Assembly (NCBI RefSeq): GCF_002567005.1
Contig: NZ_NUZU01000031.1
Span: forward strand, 4,523 to 68,522
Direction of reading: 5' to 3'
Origin: Bacillus sp. AFS073361
Lineage (GTDB): Bacteria > Bacillota > Bacilli > Bacillales > Cytobacillaceae
DNA: 64,000 nucleotides
The notes under the pieces were generated by a model. That model was not told the origin of the DNA and did not search any database. It saw only the letters and a list, made by a program, of their open reading frames with translations. This document shows positions 1 through 9,218 of the stretch, one piece after another (position 1 is the stretch's first letter; the number at the start of each line of letters is the position of its first letter). The position numbers were made by a program, and so were the translations under genes.

Positions 1-1
1 G

Positions 2-64
2 CAAGTGTGTCCGAACATCGATTGTCTTCGGACAGCATTCGGGATTTCAAAGACAAGTGTGTCC
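2..64. repeat. Intergenic repeat, about 52-bp period (partial)
   Basis: The 11-mer CAAGTGTGTCC occurs at 2-12 and again at 54-64, a 52-bp period. Inside the first unit TGTCCGAA (8-15) and TTCGGACA (27-34) form a perfect 8-bp hairpin. The left end of the array is cut by the window edge. No reading frame of note covers it. It resembles the 52-bp hairpin units at 44.7 kb in design, though not in sequence. Confidence 0.45.
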
Positions 65-400
65 AAATTATAATTCCTTCTGTAGATCTTTATGTTTAAA
101 TCGGTTCCATAAACAACAATATTACGAAAACAGCCATAAAAAAGAACCTTTGAATGAATTCAAAGGTTTAAATGAGAACTTGGTGGTCTATGCCAAGTCC
201 CTAATTAGGAGGTCTAAACTCAGAAGAATTTAAACATCTTTATATTAACATTTTCTAAAAATTCTATCAATCATTATTGCTTTAAAGTGAGAAAGTGAGA
301 CGAAAGGCACAGAAAAAAACAAGAAATTCCCTTTTTCAAAATCGAATTTTCCTAATTGGTTTTACGTTTTTTGTAATATTTAAAAAATATAAATTCACCA
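65..400. other. Non-coding region upstream of the trehalose operon
   Basis: No credible gene is seen here. At 145-168 there is an 11-bp palindromic hairpin (AACCTTTGAAT / ATTCAAAGGTT); read on the minus strand it is followed by a T-rich run, so it could end leftward transcription. A weak inverted repeat CTTGG/CCAAG lies at about 179-199. Confidence 0.4.
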
Positions 401-429
401 TTGACACACTTGTATATACAAGTTAAAAT
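401..429 (+). promoter_or_regulatory. SigA-type promoter of treP with TreR operator in the spacer
   Basis: TTGACA (401-406), a 17-bp spacer and TAAAAT (424-429) give a near-consensus SigA promoter. The spacer holds the perfect 14-bp palindrome CTTGTATATACAAG (409-422), of the type bound by GntR-family TreR. A bound repressor would block polymerase directly. A CcpA-like site follows at 429-442. Confidence 0.8.
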
Positions 430-442
430 GAAAACGTAATCA
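429..442 (+). promoter_or_regulatory. Candidate cre (CcpA) site
   Basis: TGAAAACGTAATCA matches the cre consensus TGWAANCGNTNWCA at all fixed positions but one. It overlaps the -10 end of the treP promoter, which would fit glucose repression of trehalose use. A weaker copy (TGAAAACGCAGCCA, two mismatches) lies at 474-487. Binding is inferred. Confidence 0.5.
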
Positions 443-445
443 CAA

Positions 446-459
446 CTTGTATATACAAG
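446..459 (+). promoter_or_regulatory. Second TreR-type operator
   Basis: This is an exact second copy of CTTGTATATACAAG, 37 bp downstream of the first. A degenerate third copy lies near 490-505. Tandem operators suit cooperative binding by a dimeric GntR-family repressor; the likely repressor is encoded by the third gene of the operon. Confidence 0.75.
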
Positions 460-563
460 CATCTGAAGCTTAATGAAAACGCAGCCACAGTCTGTATACT
501 AAGTGAATAAAAAAAGAAGATAAAAAATGGGGTTTTACCCATTTAAAACAGGGGGAAAGACAA

Positions 564-1988
564 ATGTCGAACTACACAGATCCATCAAAAGATCTATTAA
601 AACACATTGGAGGCAAAGAGAACATTGCTGCGGTCACTCATTGTGTGACAAGAATGCGCTTTGTTTTAAACGATCCAAGCAAAGCCGATGTTAAGGAAAT
701 CGAATCAATTAAACTTGTAAAAGGTACATTTACTCAAGCTGGACAATTCCAAGTCATCATCGGGAACGAAGTATCAAGCTTTTATAATGAATTTGTCAAA
801 ATTGCTGGTGTGGATGGCACTTCTAAAGAAGAAGCAAAAGTAGCCGCACAACAAAATATGAATTGGCTCCAACGCATGATGGCCCACCTTGCAGAGATCT
901 TCACACCTTTAATCCCTGCCCTAGTTGTTGGTGGTTTAATCCTTGGCTTTAGAAACATCATCGGAGATATCAAATTACTTGAAGGTGGAACAAAATCAAT
1001 TATCGAGGTTTCTCAGTTCTGGGCGGGCGTTCATGCCTTCCTCTGGTTGATTGGTGAAGCGGTATTCCACTTCCTTCCAGTCGGCATTACCTGGTCGGTT
1101 ACGAAAAAAATGGGTGGTTCGCAAATCCTTGGGATCGTCCTTGGTATTACACTCGTATCTCCGCAATTGCTTAATGCTTATGGTGTAGCAGATGCAAAAG
1201 AAATTCCTTTCTGGGATTTCGGTTTTGCCAAGATTAAAATGATTGGCTACCAGGCCCAAGTAATCCCAGCGATTTTAGCCGGATTAGTACTAGCATTCTT
1301 AGAAACAAGATTACGTAAAATTGTTCCGAATTCCATTTCCATGATTGTCGTTCCATTCTTATCTTTAATTCCAACAGTGTTAATTGCTCATACCGTATTA
1401 GGACCTATTGGCTGGAGTATCGGTTCAGGAATTTCTCATGTGGTGTATTCTAGCTTAACTTCAGCATTTGGCTGGATTTTTGCGGCAATCTTCGGATTTG
1501 CTTATGCCCCGCTGGTTATCACTGGTTTACACCATATGACAAATGCGATTGACTTACAATTAATGAGTGAGCTTGGCGGTACAAACCTATGGCCAATGAT
1601 TGCTCTATCTAATATCGCCCAAGGTTCTGCTGTTCTGGCGATGATCTTTATTAATCGTAAGGATGAAGAAGAAAAACAAGTTTCGATCCCAGCAGCGATC
1701 TCTTGTTACTTAGGAGTAACAGAGCCGGCAATGTTCGGAATTAACTTAAAGTATGGCTTCCCATTCCTAGCTGCAATGATTGGTTCTATGATTGCAGGCG
1801 TTGTCTCCGTTGGCAGCCACGTTATGGCGAACTCTATCGGTGTCGGTGGTATTCCTGGATTCTTATCAATTCAGGGGCAGCATATGGCAATGTTCGCGAT
1901 TGCCATGGTAGTAGCCATTGTGGTTCCATTCATGCTAACGGTTGTCTTTGCTAAAACACGCATGAATAAATTTTCTTTAAAAAAATAA
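564..1988 (+). CDS. treP: Trehalose-specific PTS transporter EIIBC (TreP)
   Basis: Membrane permease that imports trehalose and phosphorylates it to trehalose-6-phosphate. The N-terminal EIIB domain (about residues 1-90) has the phospho-accepting cysteine in the HCVTRMRF motif. The rest is a glucose-type EIIC domain of about ten membrane segments. There is no EIIA domain, as in B. subtilis TreP (similar length), so a glucose EIIA must supply the phosphate. GGGGGAAAG precedes the ATG. First gene of treP-treA-treR, behind a promoter with TreR-type palindromes. Confidence 0.93.
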   Translation: MSNYTDPSKDLLKHIGGKENIAAVTHCVTRMRFVLNDPSKADVKEIESIKLVKGTFTQAGQFQVIIGNEVSSFYNEFVKIAGVDGTSKEEAKVAAQQNMNWLQRMMAHLAEIFTPLIPALVVGGLILGFRNIIGDIKLLEGGTKSIIEVSQFWAGVHAFLWLIGEAVFHFLPVGITWSVTKKMGGSQILGIVLGITLVSPQLLNAYGVADAKEIPFWDFGFAKIKMIGYQAQVIPAILAGLVLAFLETRLRKIVPNSISMIVVPFLSLIPTVLIAHTVLGPIGWSIGSGISHVVYSSLTSAFGWIFAAIFGFAYAPLVITGLHHMTNAIDLQLMSELGGTNLWPMIALSNIAQGSAVLAMIFINRKDEEEKQVSIPAAISCYLGVTEPAMFGINLKYGFPFLAAMIGSMIAGVVSVGSHVMANSIGVGGIPGFLSIQGQHMAMFAIAMVVAIVVPFMLTVVFAKTRMNKFSLKK

Positions 1989-2067
1989 CAGCAAAATCAC
2001 ATAGTTTGGAGGGGGACATCCTCCCTCCTTTTCCTCATTAGATTACTTTATAGGCAGGTGCTGAAAA

Positions 2068-3735
2068 ATGACAACAGACTGGTGGAAAAAAGCAGTCATT
2101 TATCAAATTTATCCGAAAAGCTTTAATGATACGACCGGAAATGGGACCGGCGATATTAAAGGCATCATTGAAAAATTAGATTATCTAAAACAACTAGGTG
2201 TGGAAGTCCTTTGGCTTACTCCGATCTATAAATCTCCACAACGGGATAATGGCTATGATATCAGCGATTACTACTCCATTCAGGAAGAATATGGTACGAT
2301 GGAGGATTTTGACTGCTTATTAGCAGAAGCCCACAAACGCGGCTTAAAAATCATTATGGATATCGTCATCAATCACACGTCAACAGAGCATGAATGGTTT
2401 AAACAAGCACGAAGCTCGAAGGATAACCCTTATCGTGACTTTTATATCTGGAAGGATGGCAAGAACGGCCAAGCACCAACGAACTGGGAATCAAAATTTG
2501 GTGGTTCGGCATGGGAATATGACGAGAACACCGACCAATATTACCTTCATTTATTCGATGTTACCCAAGCAGACCTTAACTGGGAAAATGAAAAAGTTCG
2601 TGCTGCCCTATACGAAATGATGCACTTTTGGTTAAAAAAGGGTGTCGATGGTTTCCGTCTTGATGTCATCAACTTAATCTCTAAAGACCAAAATTTCCCG
2701 CAGGATGACAGTGATGGCCGCAAATTCTATACAGACGGTCCAAGAATCCATGAATTTTTACACGAAATGAATGAACAGGTTTTTTCCAAATACGATATTA
2801 TGACGGTTGGGGAAATGTCGTCGACATCCATCGATAACTGCATTAAGTATACGAACCCAACACAAGAAGAGTTAAACATGACCTTTAGCTTCCATCATTT
2901 GAAAGTCGACTATCCAAATGGTGATAAATGGACGAAAGCAGACTTTGACTTTCATTCCTTAAAACAAATCTTATCTGACTGGCAAGTGGGAATGAATCAA
3001 GGCGGCGGCTGGAACGCCCTCTTCTGGTGTAATCATGACCAGCCACGGGCTGTTTCTCGTTTTGGTGATGATCAAAAGTATCATAAAGAGTCCGCGAAAA
3101 TGCTGGCAACTGCCCTTCATTTGCTGCAAGGTACTCCGTATATTTATCAAGGGGAAGAATTTGGAATGACCAATCCAAACTTTAACTCAATTGATGAATA
3201 TCGGGATGTTGAATCGTTAAATATTTTTAATATCAAGAAAAATGAAGGCATGGATGAGCAGGAGATTATTGAAATCTTGAAACAAAAATCCCGTGACAAT
3301 TCAAGAACTCCAGTGCAATGGAATGCAACCAAACATGCTGGCTTCACAAGTGGTACTCCATGGATTGAAACGGCTCGTAATTATCAAGAAATTAATGCGG
3401 AAAAGGCACTCAAAGATTCTAACTCTATCTTTTCCCACTATCAAAAATTGATTAAAATGAGAAAAGAGTATGATGTGATTACGGATGGAGAATATCAGCC
3501 GATTTCCAATCAGGATGATGCTGTATTTGCTTATCTAAGGACAAGTGGTACAGAACAAGTACTCGTCATCAATAATTTTTATGGCAAAGAGCATACCTTC
3601 GTCCTCCCTGCACATTTACATCTTGAAGTAGATAATAGTGAGATGTTACTCTCTAATTATGAGGATTCGAATGCACTTGGCCAGGACATCTTATTAAGGC
3701 CATATGAGTCAATCGTGTACTACCTGAAAAGATGA
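2068..3735 (+). CDS. treA: Trehalose-6-phosphate hydrolase (GH13)
   Basis: Cytoplasmic phospho-alpha-(1,1)-glucosidase that splits trehalose-6-phosphate into glucose and glucose-6-phosphate. 555 residues, the usual family length. The GH13 (beta/alpha)8 motifs are visible: DIVINHTS near 98-105, GFRLDV with the nucleophile Asp199, VGEM with the acid Glu249, and the NHDQPR motif near 320. It lies 79 bp after treP and its stop overlaps the start region of treR, so the three genes form one operon. Confidence 0.94.
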   Translation: MTTDWWKKAVIYQIYPKSFNDTTGNGTGDIKGIIEKLDYLKQLGVEVLWLTPIYKSPQRDNGYDISDYYSIQEEYGTMEDFDCLLAEAHKRGLKIIMDIVINHTSTEHEWFKQARSSKDNPYRDFYIWKDGKNGQAPTNWESKFGGSAWEYDENTDQYYLHLFDVTQADLNWENEKVRAALYEMMHFWLKKGVDGFRLDVINLISKDQNFPQDDSDGRKFYTDGPRIHEFLHEMNEQVFSKYDIMTVGEMSSTSIDNCIKYTNPTQEELNMTFSFHHLKVDYPNGDKWTKADFDFHSLKQILSDWQVGMNQGGGWNALFWCNHDQPRAVSRFGDDQKYHKESAKMLATALHLLQGTPYIYQGEEFGMTNPNFNSIDEYRDVESLNIFNIKKNEGMDEQEIIEILKQKSRDNSRTPVQWNATKHAGFTSGTPWIETARNYQEINAEKALKDSNSIFSHYQKLIKMRKEYDVITDGEYQPISNQDDAVFAYLRTSGTEQVLVINNFYGKEHTFVLPAHLHLEVDNSEMLLSNYEDSNALGQDILLRPYESIVYYLKR

Positions 3736-3749
3736 ACGGAGATGTCCTT

Positions 3750-4463
3750 ATGACGAACAAGTATCTAACAATCTATAACATCATTGTCGAGCAAATTAAA
3801 AGCGGCGAGATCCCGCCCCAAACGCTTCTTCCCTCTGAAAACGAATTAAAAGATCAATTCGAGACATCCAGAGAGACCATCCGGAAGGCGTTAAATTTGC
3901 TCTCACAAAATGGCTATATCCAGAAAGTTAGAGGTAAAGGTTCGATTGTAATCGACATGAGCAAATTTGATTTTCCAGTGTCGGGGCTGGTAAGTTTTAA
4001 AGAACTTGCCAATAAAATGGGCAGTAAACCGAAAACGATTGTGAACGAACTTGAGTTAATCAAGCCGGAGGGTTTTGTTAGACAACAGCTTCAACTCGGC
4101 AGTAAAGACCTTGTGTGGAAAGTCATTCGGACAAGGGAAATGGGCGGTGAGAAAATTATCTTGGATAAAGATTTCTTAGCAAAAAAATACGTCCCTTCCC
4201 TTACAGAAGAAATTTGTGCTGATTCGATTTACCAATATATTGAAAATGAATTGAACTTGACAATTAGCTTTGCCAAAAAGGAAATTGTCGTGGAGGAGCC
4301 TTCATTAGAAGACAGAGCCCTACTGGACCTAGAGGGTTTTCACAATGTTGTCGTCATTAAAAACTTCGTATATTTAGATGATGCCACCCTCTTTCAATAC
4401 ACCGAATCAAGGCATCGTCCCGATAAGTTTCGATTTGTCGATTTTGCTCGCAGATCCCATTGA
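3750..4463 (+). CDS. treR: Trehalose operon repressor TreR (GntR family)
   Basis: Transcription factor with an N-terminal winged helix (SENELKDQFETSRETIRKAL) and a C-terminal UTRA effector domain; B. subtilis TreR senses trehalose-6-phosphate. The end FQYTESRHRPDKFRFVDFARR closely resembles that protein. An ATG at 3732 is in frame, but the ATG at 3750 has ACGGAG at good spacing and starts where known TreR proteins start. Probable ligand of the palindromes at 409-422 and 446-459, giving autoregulation. Confidence 0.92.
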   Translation: MTNKYLTIYNIIVEQIKSGEIPPQTLLPSENELKDQFETSRETIRKALNLLSQNGYIQKVRGKGSIVIDMSKFDFPVSGLVSFKELANKMGSKPKTIVNELELIKPEGFVRQQLQLGSKDLVWKVIRTREMGGEKIILDKDFLAKKYVPSLTEEICADSIYQYIENELNLTISFAKKEIVVEEPSLEDRALLDLEGFHNVVVIKNFVYLDDATLFQYTESRHRPDKFRFVDFARRSH

Positions 4464-4473
4464 TTTCAGTAAA

Positions 4474-4507
4474 GAAGACCGCTTTTCCATACTAGCGGTC
4501 TTCTTTT
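4474..4507 (+). terminator. Rho-independent terminator of the tre operon
   Basis: Perfect 10-bp stem GAAGACCGCT / AGCGGTCTTC followed by a T run, 10 bp after the treR stop. Confidence 0.9.
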
Positions 4508-4587
4508 CATTTCTACTCGTTTGGAAAGGATTTTTATCCATAAAGTTTGCTACAATAGAACTATCCAAATCGTGAGGTGGAAATAAT

Positions 4588-4867
4588 ATGTGCGGCCGAT
4601 TCACATTAACAGCAACGTTCGAAGAAATCATCGATCGTTTCGATATTCAAGCCTTTATGGAACAAGAAAATTATGAGCCAAGTTTTAATATTGCTCCCTC
4701 CCAGGCGGTCCTTGCTGTCATAAATGATGGGAAGTCTAATCGGATGGGATTTTTAAAATGGGGGTTAGTTCCGCCTTGGGCAAAAGATCCGGCCATTGGC
4801 CATAAAATGATTAATGCCCGCGCAGAAACATTGGCCGAAAAACCAAGCTTTCGTAAAGCTTTCCAAA
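4588..4867 (+). pseudogene. SRAP/YedK-type abasic-site protein, 5' part, interrupted by group II intron
   Basis: N-terminal 93 codons of an SOS-response-associated peptidase (HMCES/YedK family), which forms a covalent crosslink to abasic sites in single-stranded DNA through Cys2. MCGRF with Cys2 and the NIAPSQ and KWGLVPPWAKD motifs are intact. After FRKAFQ the frame runs into intron sequence and stops at 4884. The 3' part resumes at 6920. Joined at 4867/6920 the gene is exactly 226 codons in frame, the normal family length, so the damage is the insertion alone. GAGGTGG precedes the ATG. Confidence 0.9.
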
Positions 4868-6919
4868 ATAGAGTAGGCGCATGAAAAAATTTCATGCGCC
4901 TCTCACAGATCCGTACGTGCGGGTCATCGCATACGGCTCCTCCACTTTATCCCCGCTGGGGATGTAGTTCGTTGTAAATGTCCAAAAGAAAAACAAGTTT
5001 AATTTCGCGAAACCTTTCATTAGGAATCGCGAAGTGTACATGTTGGGTCATCGAATTTTTCCATCTTGTCATTGAAAGATGAGGTAGTTCACCCTCCCAA
5101 TTCCTTTTTCTGAGCTCCCTGTGGAGCTTTCTTATTTTTCTCCAGCTTCTTAACTGAATCATCCTAAGTCTTCTTCGAATCCATGAGTCCAGCTGTTGAA
5201 ACAGTTTCTTCGAAAATCCGATACCAAAGTACCTACCCCATCCTCTGATGATAGGATTCAGTCGATGTTTAACGAATTCCTCCAAATTAATTGTTTGGTT
5301 TCTTTTCGTTGTTTTCTTGATACTTTTCTTAAATTTCTTTACTGCTTTGTCTGATGGAGAATGGAAGTATCCTTTTTTAAAAACATATCCTAGAAAGATA
5401 AACGGCTCTTCAAAGTTGTCTACAATCTTGGTTTTATCCGGATGGACTTTCAGACCTAACTTTTCCTCTAATAGCTTCACTACTGTTCTTAGTACTCTTT
5501 CAGCACCCTTCCGGGACTTGCAACAGATGACGAAGTCATCCGCATACCTTGTAATACGGTGACCTCTTTCCATCATCATTTCATCAAGAGGATGCAGATA
5601 GATGTTTGCTAATAGCGGACTGATTACGCCACCCTGAGGACTGCCGGTGTCACTTTCATAGAAACATCCGTTCTCAAGGATTCCCGATTTTAAAAACTGT
5701 ATGATTAGCGCTAACACGCTACTGTCCACAACTTCTACTTTGATTAAATCGATAAGTTTATCATGAGGAATAGAATCAAAGTATGTTTTTATATCGGCAT
5801 CAATTACAAAGGTGTACCCTTCCATTAAATCCTTTCGGATTTTGTCTATCGCCATATGTGCACTACGGTTTGGACGAAATCCAAAACTACAGTCTAAGAA
5901 TTTCTGTTCAAAGATTGGTTCAAGTATTCTTTTAGTTGCGGCTTGGAGAATTCGGTCTTCTACTGTTGGAATTCCTAGTGGACGTTTTGTACCATCAGCT
6001 TTTGGAATGAATACTCTTCTGACTGGTTTTGCACGATATGTTTTGTTACTCAAAGATTCCTGGAGCACTCTTAAGTTGTGTTCCAATTTTATTTCATACT
6101 CTTTAATCGTAACTTTATCCACTCCGTGTGAACCGCGGTTTTTCTTTACGTCATAAAAAGCTTGTTCCAGGTTTTGATAGTTCCATAATTTATCCATTAG
6201 ACTGTACCACTTGCGTTTCTTTTTAGAATTTTCCACTACACGTAAGCTTCGTTTACCTATTAAATCATTCATGCATTCGTTTCCTTTCCCAATACAATAT
6301 CAACTGAATAGGTAACCCAATGGCTGATATTTAATATTAGTACTTCGCCCTAAACAACCTACTTTCTTTCGGTCTCGATTCTTCGGCTATCAGCCTCATC
6401 GACTTCTGTTAAGTACATGACGAGTAAATAAGTTCGTATTGCTTTCTTCCATGGACAGACGGGCTTCGCATCAGTTCACTGCCTTTTGGGTCAATGTCTG
6501 CCTTACCAACTTCGTGATAAGTCACATGTCTTTGTGGCATTTCCGACAAGTTTATTCACTACTATCCCCTGCTCTGACTTCTCACCCTCCATAGTCAATT
6601 TCTAGTCCATCCCGGTTTTGAAAAAGATTTACCACCTACGGTGGAGAAGATGAGATCTCCTTGGGTCACGTTCCTCGCCTTTCACTCGAAGCCAGTCCTC
6701 ATAACTAATAAGATACAGAGTGGTATTGGACATCCCCATCCTTTGCAAGGTTATCCCATCTTACCAGCCAACATGGTTACAGCCACCTGTTCCGAGCTTT
6801 GCCTTCAGGTCCTCCGCACGAAATCTCACAATACTCGCACTACCTGTCAGCTGTACATTTCCGCCACAACGGCATGTTAGGGACTTTCACCCATTAGAGC
6901 GAGGCGCTGCCAAGCGCAC
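4868..6919 (-). mobile_element. Group II intron, inserted antisense in the SRAP gene
   Basis: Complete retroelement of about 2,052 bp read on the minus strand. Its 5' end at 6919 starts GTGCG, the group II consensus. Near the 3' end, 4908-4940 folds as a typical 34-nt domain V hairpin (GAGCCGTATGCG... read on the minus strand), followed by a domain VI hairpin at about 4876-4900 and an end of the type CTACTCTA(T). The single protein gene lies at 4947-6272; 6273-6919 is structured RNA (domains I to IV) with no gene. Because it is antisense to the host gene, splicing cannot repair the SRAP mRNA. The 3' boundary is uncertain by one base (4867 or 4868). Confidence 0.92.
4947..6272 (-). CDS. Group II intron reverse transcriptase/maturase
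   Basis: 441-residue intron-encoded protein. The reverse transcriptase core has DADIKTYFDSI (about 158-168), SPQGG (211-215) and the catalytic YADD (243-246). A maturase (GIIM) domain follows at about 310-360 with GWGRYFG. No HNH endonuclease domain follows, as in the endonuclease-lacking bacterial classes. The protein would aid intron splicing and target-primed reverse transcription. All key residues are present and the frame is open, so the element may be active. Confidence 0.93.
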   Translation of the reverse strand: MNDLIGKRSLRVVENSKKKRKWYSLMDKLWNYQNLEQAFYDVKKNRGSHGVDKVTIKEYEIKLEHNLRVLQESLSNKTYRAKPVRRVFIPKADGTKRPLGIPTVEDRILQAATKRILEPIFEQKFLDCSFGFRPNRSAHMAIDKIRKDLMEGYTFVIDADIKTYFDSIPHDKLIDLIKVEVVDSSVLALIIQFLKSGILENGCFYESDTGSPQGGVISPLLANIYLHPLDEMMMERGHRITRYADDFVICCKSRKGAERVLRTVVKLLEEKLGLKVHPDKTKIVDNFEEPFIFLGYVFKKGYFHSPSDKAVKKFKKSIKKTTKRNQTINLEEFVKHRLNPIIRGWGRYFGIGFSKKLFQQLDSWIRRRLRMIQLRSWRKIRKLHRELRKRNWEGELPHLSMTRWKNSMTQHVHFAIPNERFREIKLVFLLDIYNELHPQRG

Positions 6920-7317
6920 AAAAGCGCTGTCTAGTCATTGCTGACAGCTTTTATGAATGGAAGCGGCATGAGGACAAAAGCAAAACCCCCATGCGGATTA
7001 AACTAAAGTCCGATGATTTGTTTGCGATGGCGGGAATTTGGGAAGCTTGGAAATCTCCCGAAGGAAAAACACTCTATACTTGTTCTGTCATTACAACTGG
7101 ACCAAATGACCTTATGAAAGATATTCATGATCGGATGCCAGTTATATTGAAACCAGAAGATGAAAAAATCTGGTTGGATCCATCCCTGTCAAATCCCAAT
7201 GATTTAAATAAACTACTCGTCCCATTCGATGAAAGCCAAATGGAGACTTATGAGGTATCTTCCTTAGTTAACTCACCCAAAAATAATTCAATCGAGCTTA
7301 TTCAAAAAATTTGCTAA
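6920..7317 (+). pseudogene. SRAP/YedK-type protein, 3' part
   Basis: Continues the gene broken at 4867. From the junction it reads KKRCLVIADSFYEWKR, the family motif with the active-site Glu, and holds HDRMP with the catalytic His. An internal ATG at 6991 could give a 108-residue fragment, but this would lack Cys2 and the FYEW motif. No ribosome site of note precedes it. Likely not functional unless the antisense intron is lost. Confidence 0.88.
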
Positions 7318-7437
7318 CCCTTTTAAAAAAAATAGGCACTCTTTTTTAAATTATTTTTTCAATATGGACAGGTTTACTACATGCATGTACATGCTGCTAC
7401 ATATGATGTACTAACCCATAAAAGTTTTCCTTCTTTA

Positions 7438-7467
7438 GGAAAGTGGTTCAGCCACTTTCCTTTTTTT
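7438..7467 (+). terminator. Rho-independent terminator
   Basis: 9-bp perfect stem GGAAAGTGG / CCACTTTCC with a 5-nt loop and seven Ts, after the SRAP remnant. Confidence 0.88.
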
Positions 7468-7557
7468 ATGAAAAAAATGGTCAAAGCATCTGATATTTCA
7501 TTATTCTACAAAAATAGGGAAATATAAGTCATATTTACTTGATATAGATAGGGTTGG

Positions 7558-8604
7558 ATGCATATGGGGATGAAAATGAGAAAAATGCTTTATCATTTAA
7601 TAAAGGTTCGGGATAAAATTTTTATTCCATTTGTCTTTTTATACATATTAATGGCAGCCTTAGGAATTTATATAATTGAACCGAAAACATTTAAAACATA
7701 TACTACATCTATTTATTGGGTTTTGACCACACTGGCAACTGTAGGATTTGGAGACTATGCCCCCGTTACCCATGCTGGTAAGGTGTATACAATCTTCCTC
7801 TATATTACTGGAATCGGACTTGTCAGTGTGCTTATCGGAAAAATTTTCAATTCTGTCTTTCTAATTGATAAAATGAAAGTTGGAGGCAATATGAAGTATA
7901 CGGGAAAAGACCATATCATTTTGATTGGTTGGAGTGCGAAATCGAAATTAGCCATTGAGGAAATTCTAAAAACGGATAAAAAAATAGACATTGTCATCAT
8001 TGATAATTTAGAAAAAGCCCCCTTACTGGAAAAGCGTCTATATTATGTCCGTGGAGATGCCACCCATGAAGAAACCCTTTTTAATGCAAGTCTACCGACT
8101 GCAAAGGGAGTAATTATTTTTGCTGACCAAATTACCCAGGATAATTATGCAACTCCTGACCAAGTACTAGTCGATGGAAAAACCCTATTAATTGCAACGG
8201 CCATCACTTCCATAGAAGAAGAATTACATAAATCGATTCACGTCACTGCCGAGGTGATTAATCAAAAGCACATCCGGTTATTTGAGCATGTAAATGTCGA
8301 TGAGTTTATTCCTACTCAAGAAATGATCTCACACGCTGCAGTAAGATCATTATTTTCCCACGGTGTCACTCATATGTATTCTGAATTAATGAGCATTCAA
8401 TATGGAGAAGCCATGTATGAAATTCCTACACGACCTGAATGGAAGACCTATCGGGAAGCCTTTGAAGACCTTTTGAATAAAGGGGCAACCCTAGTGGCAG
8501 ACCGAGGTGACCTTCATATAAATCAAAAGCTAGATAGTAATATCCCTGAAGACGCCCAGCTTTTTGTGATATGTGATAAAGAGACAATTTCTCTTCTACA
8601 ATAG
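7558..8604 (+). CDS. Potassium channel with RCK (TrkA-N) domain
   Basis: Two-helix K+ channel subunit. A first membrane helix (about 20-40) is followed by the pore loop with the selectivity filter TLATVGFGDYAP (about 58-69), then the second helix, then a cytosolic Rossmann-type RCK domain starting at KDHIILIGWSAKSKLAIEEIL. Resembles B. subtilis YugO, whose channel takes part in biofilm electrical signalling. Three in-frame ATGs (7558, 7564, 7570) compete and no site decides between them. Transcribed alone. Confidence 0.87.
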   Translation: MHMGMKMRKMLYHLIKVRDKIFIPFVFLYILMAALGIYIIEPKTFKTYTTSIYWVLTTLATVGFGDYAPVTHAGKVYTIFLYITGIGLVSVLIGKIFNSVFLIDKMKVGGNMKYTGKDHIILIGWSAKSKLAIEEILKTDKKIDIVIIDNLEKAPLLEKRLYYVRGDATHEETLFNASLPTAKGVIIFADQITQDNYATPDQVLVDGKTLLIATAITSIEEELHKSIHVTAEVINQKHIRLFEHVNVDEFIPTQEMISHAAVRSLFSHGVTHMYSELMSIQYGEAMYEIPTRPEWKTYREAFEDLLNKGATLVADRGDLHINQKLDSNIPEDAQLFVICDKETISLLQ

Positions 8605-8616
8605 AATGACCGCACA

Positions 8617-8648
8617 CGAAAAGGATGCCACCACCGGCATCCTTTTTT
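8617..8648. terminator. Bidirectional terminator
   Basis: Stem AAGGATGCC / GGCATCCTT with a 6-nt loop, T run on the right and A run on the left, between convergent genes. Confidence 0.88.
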
Positions 8649-9084
8649 AAATGGAATAATAATAAAAATAATTTGATTCTTTTTCAAAACCAATTTTTTC
8701 ATAGAGCCTTTGTGCATTGTGATTTTCCTTACCTGTTTCCAGCATAATTCCTTTTGCTCCAGTTTCTTTGGCAAACTGAATCGCCCTATTTATTAATTGT
8801 TCTCCAGCGCCCTTTCCACGGTATTGTTCCTTCACATACAAATCATTTAGTACCCATGAGCGCTTCATACTTACCGAAGAAAAGGTGGGATACAACTGAA
8901 CAAAACCAACAGTATGATTTCCTTCAACCGCCAAAAAAACAATAGATTCTTCGTTCATTAATCTAGCTTTTAGAAACTCTTGTGCACCCTCAAAATCAGA
9001 CTTTTGCTCATAAAAGACCCGATATAAATCAAATAATTCAGTTAACGGTCCCAATTCATTCATCGTTGCTTTTTGAATAATCAT
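8647..9084 (-). CDS. GNAT family N-acetyltransferase
   Basis: Acyl-CoA-dependent acetyltransferase of unknown substrate, about 145 residues. The GNAT core is visible: VLNDLYVKEQYRGKGAGEQLINRAI (acetyl-CoA pyrophosphate loop RGKGAG) and NAQRLYEKIGFEKE near the end. The ATG at 9084 has CTGGAGG 9 nt upstream, so the longer frame to 9132 is not used. Monocistronic, convergent with the channel gene. Confidence 0.85.
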   Translation of the reverse strand: MIIQKATMNELGPLTELFDLYRVFYEQKSDFEGAQEFLKARLMNEESIVFLAVEGNHTVGFVQLYPTFSSVSMKRSWVLNDLYVKEQYRGKGAGEQLINRAIQFAKETGAKGIMLETGKENHNAQRLYEKIGFEKESNYFYYYSI

Positions 9085-9218
9085 CCGTAAATTCCTCCAG
9101 GTTTTTAATTTAATATAGAAGGATAATTTCAATAAATGCAGAATATTTAAACATGATCAAACAACTACGAAATTTGCTAGTTTACTACTTCGAATTTTGG
9201 GTCTTGGGGGAAATAAAG

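Noticed and set aside
6641..6944. Plus-strand frames of 74-79 codons inside the group II intron
   Set aside because: They lie in the intron's structured RNA region, antisense to it, and have no ribosome site.
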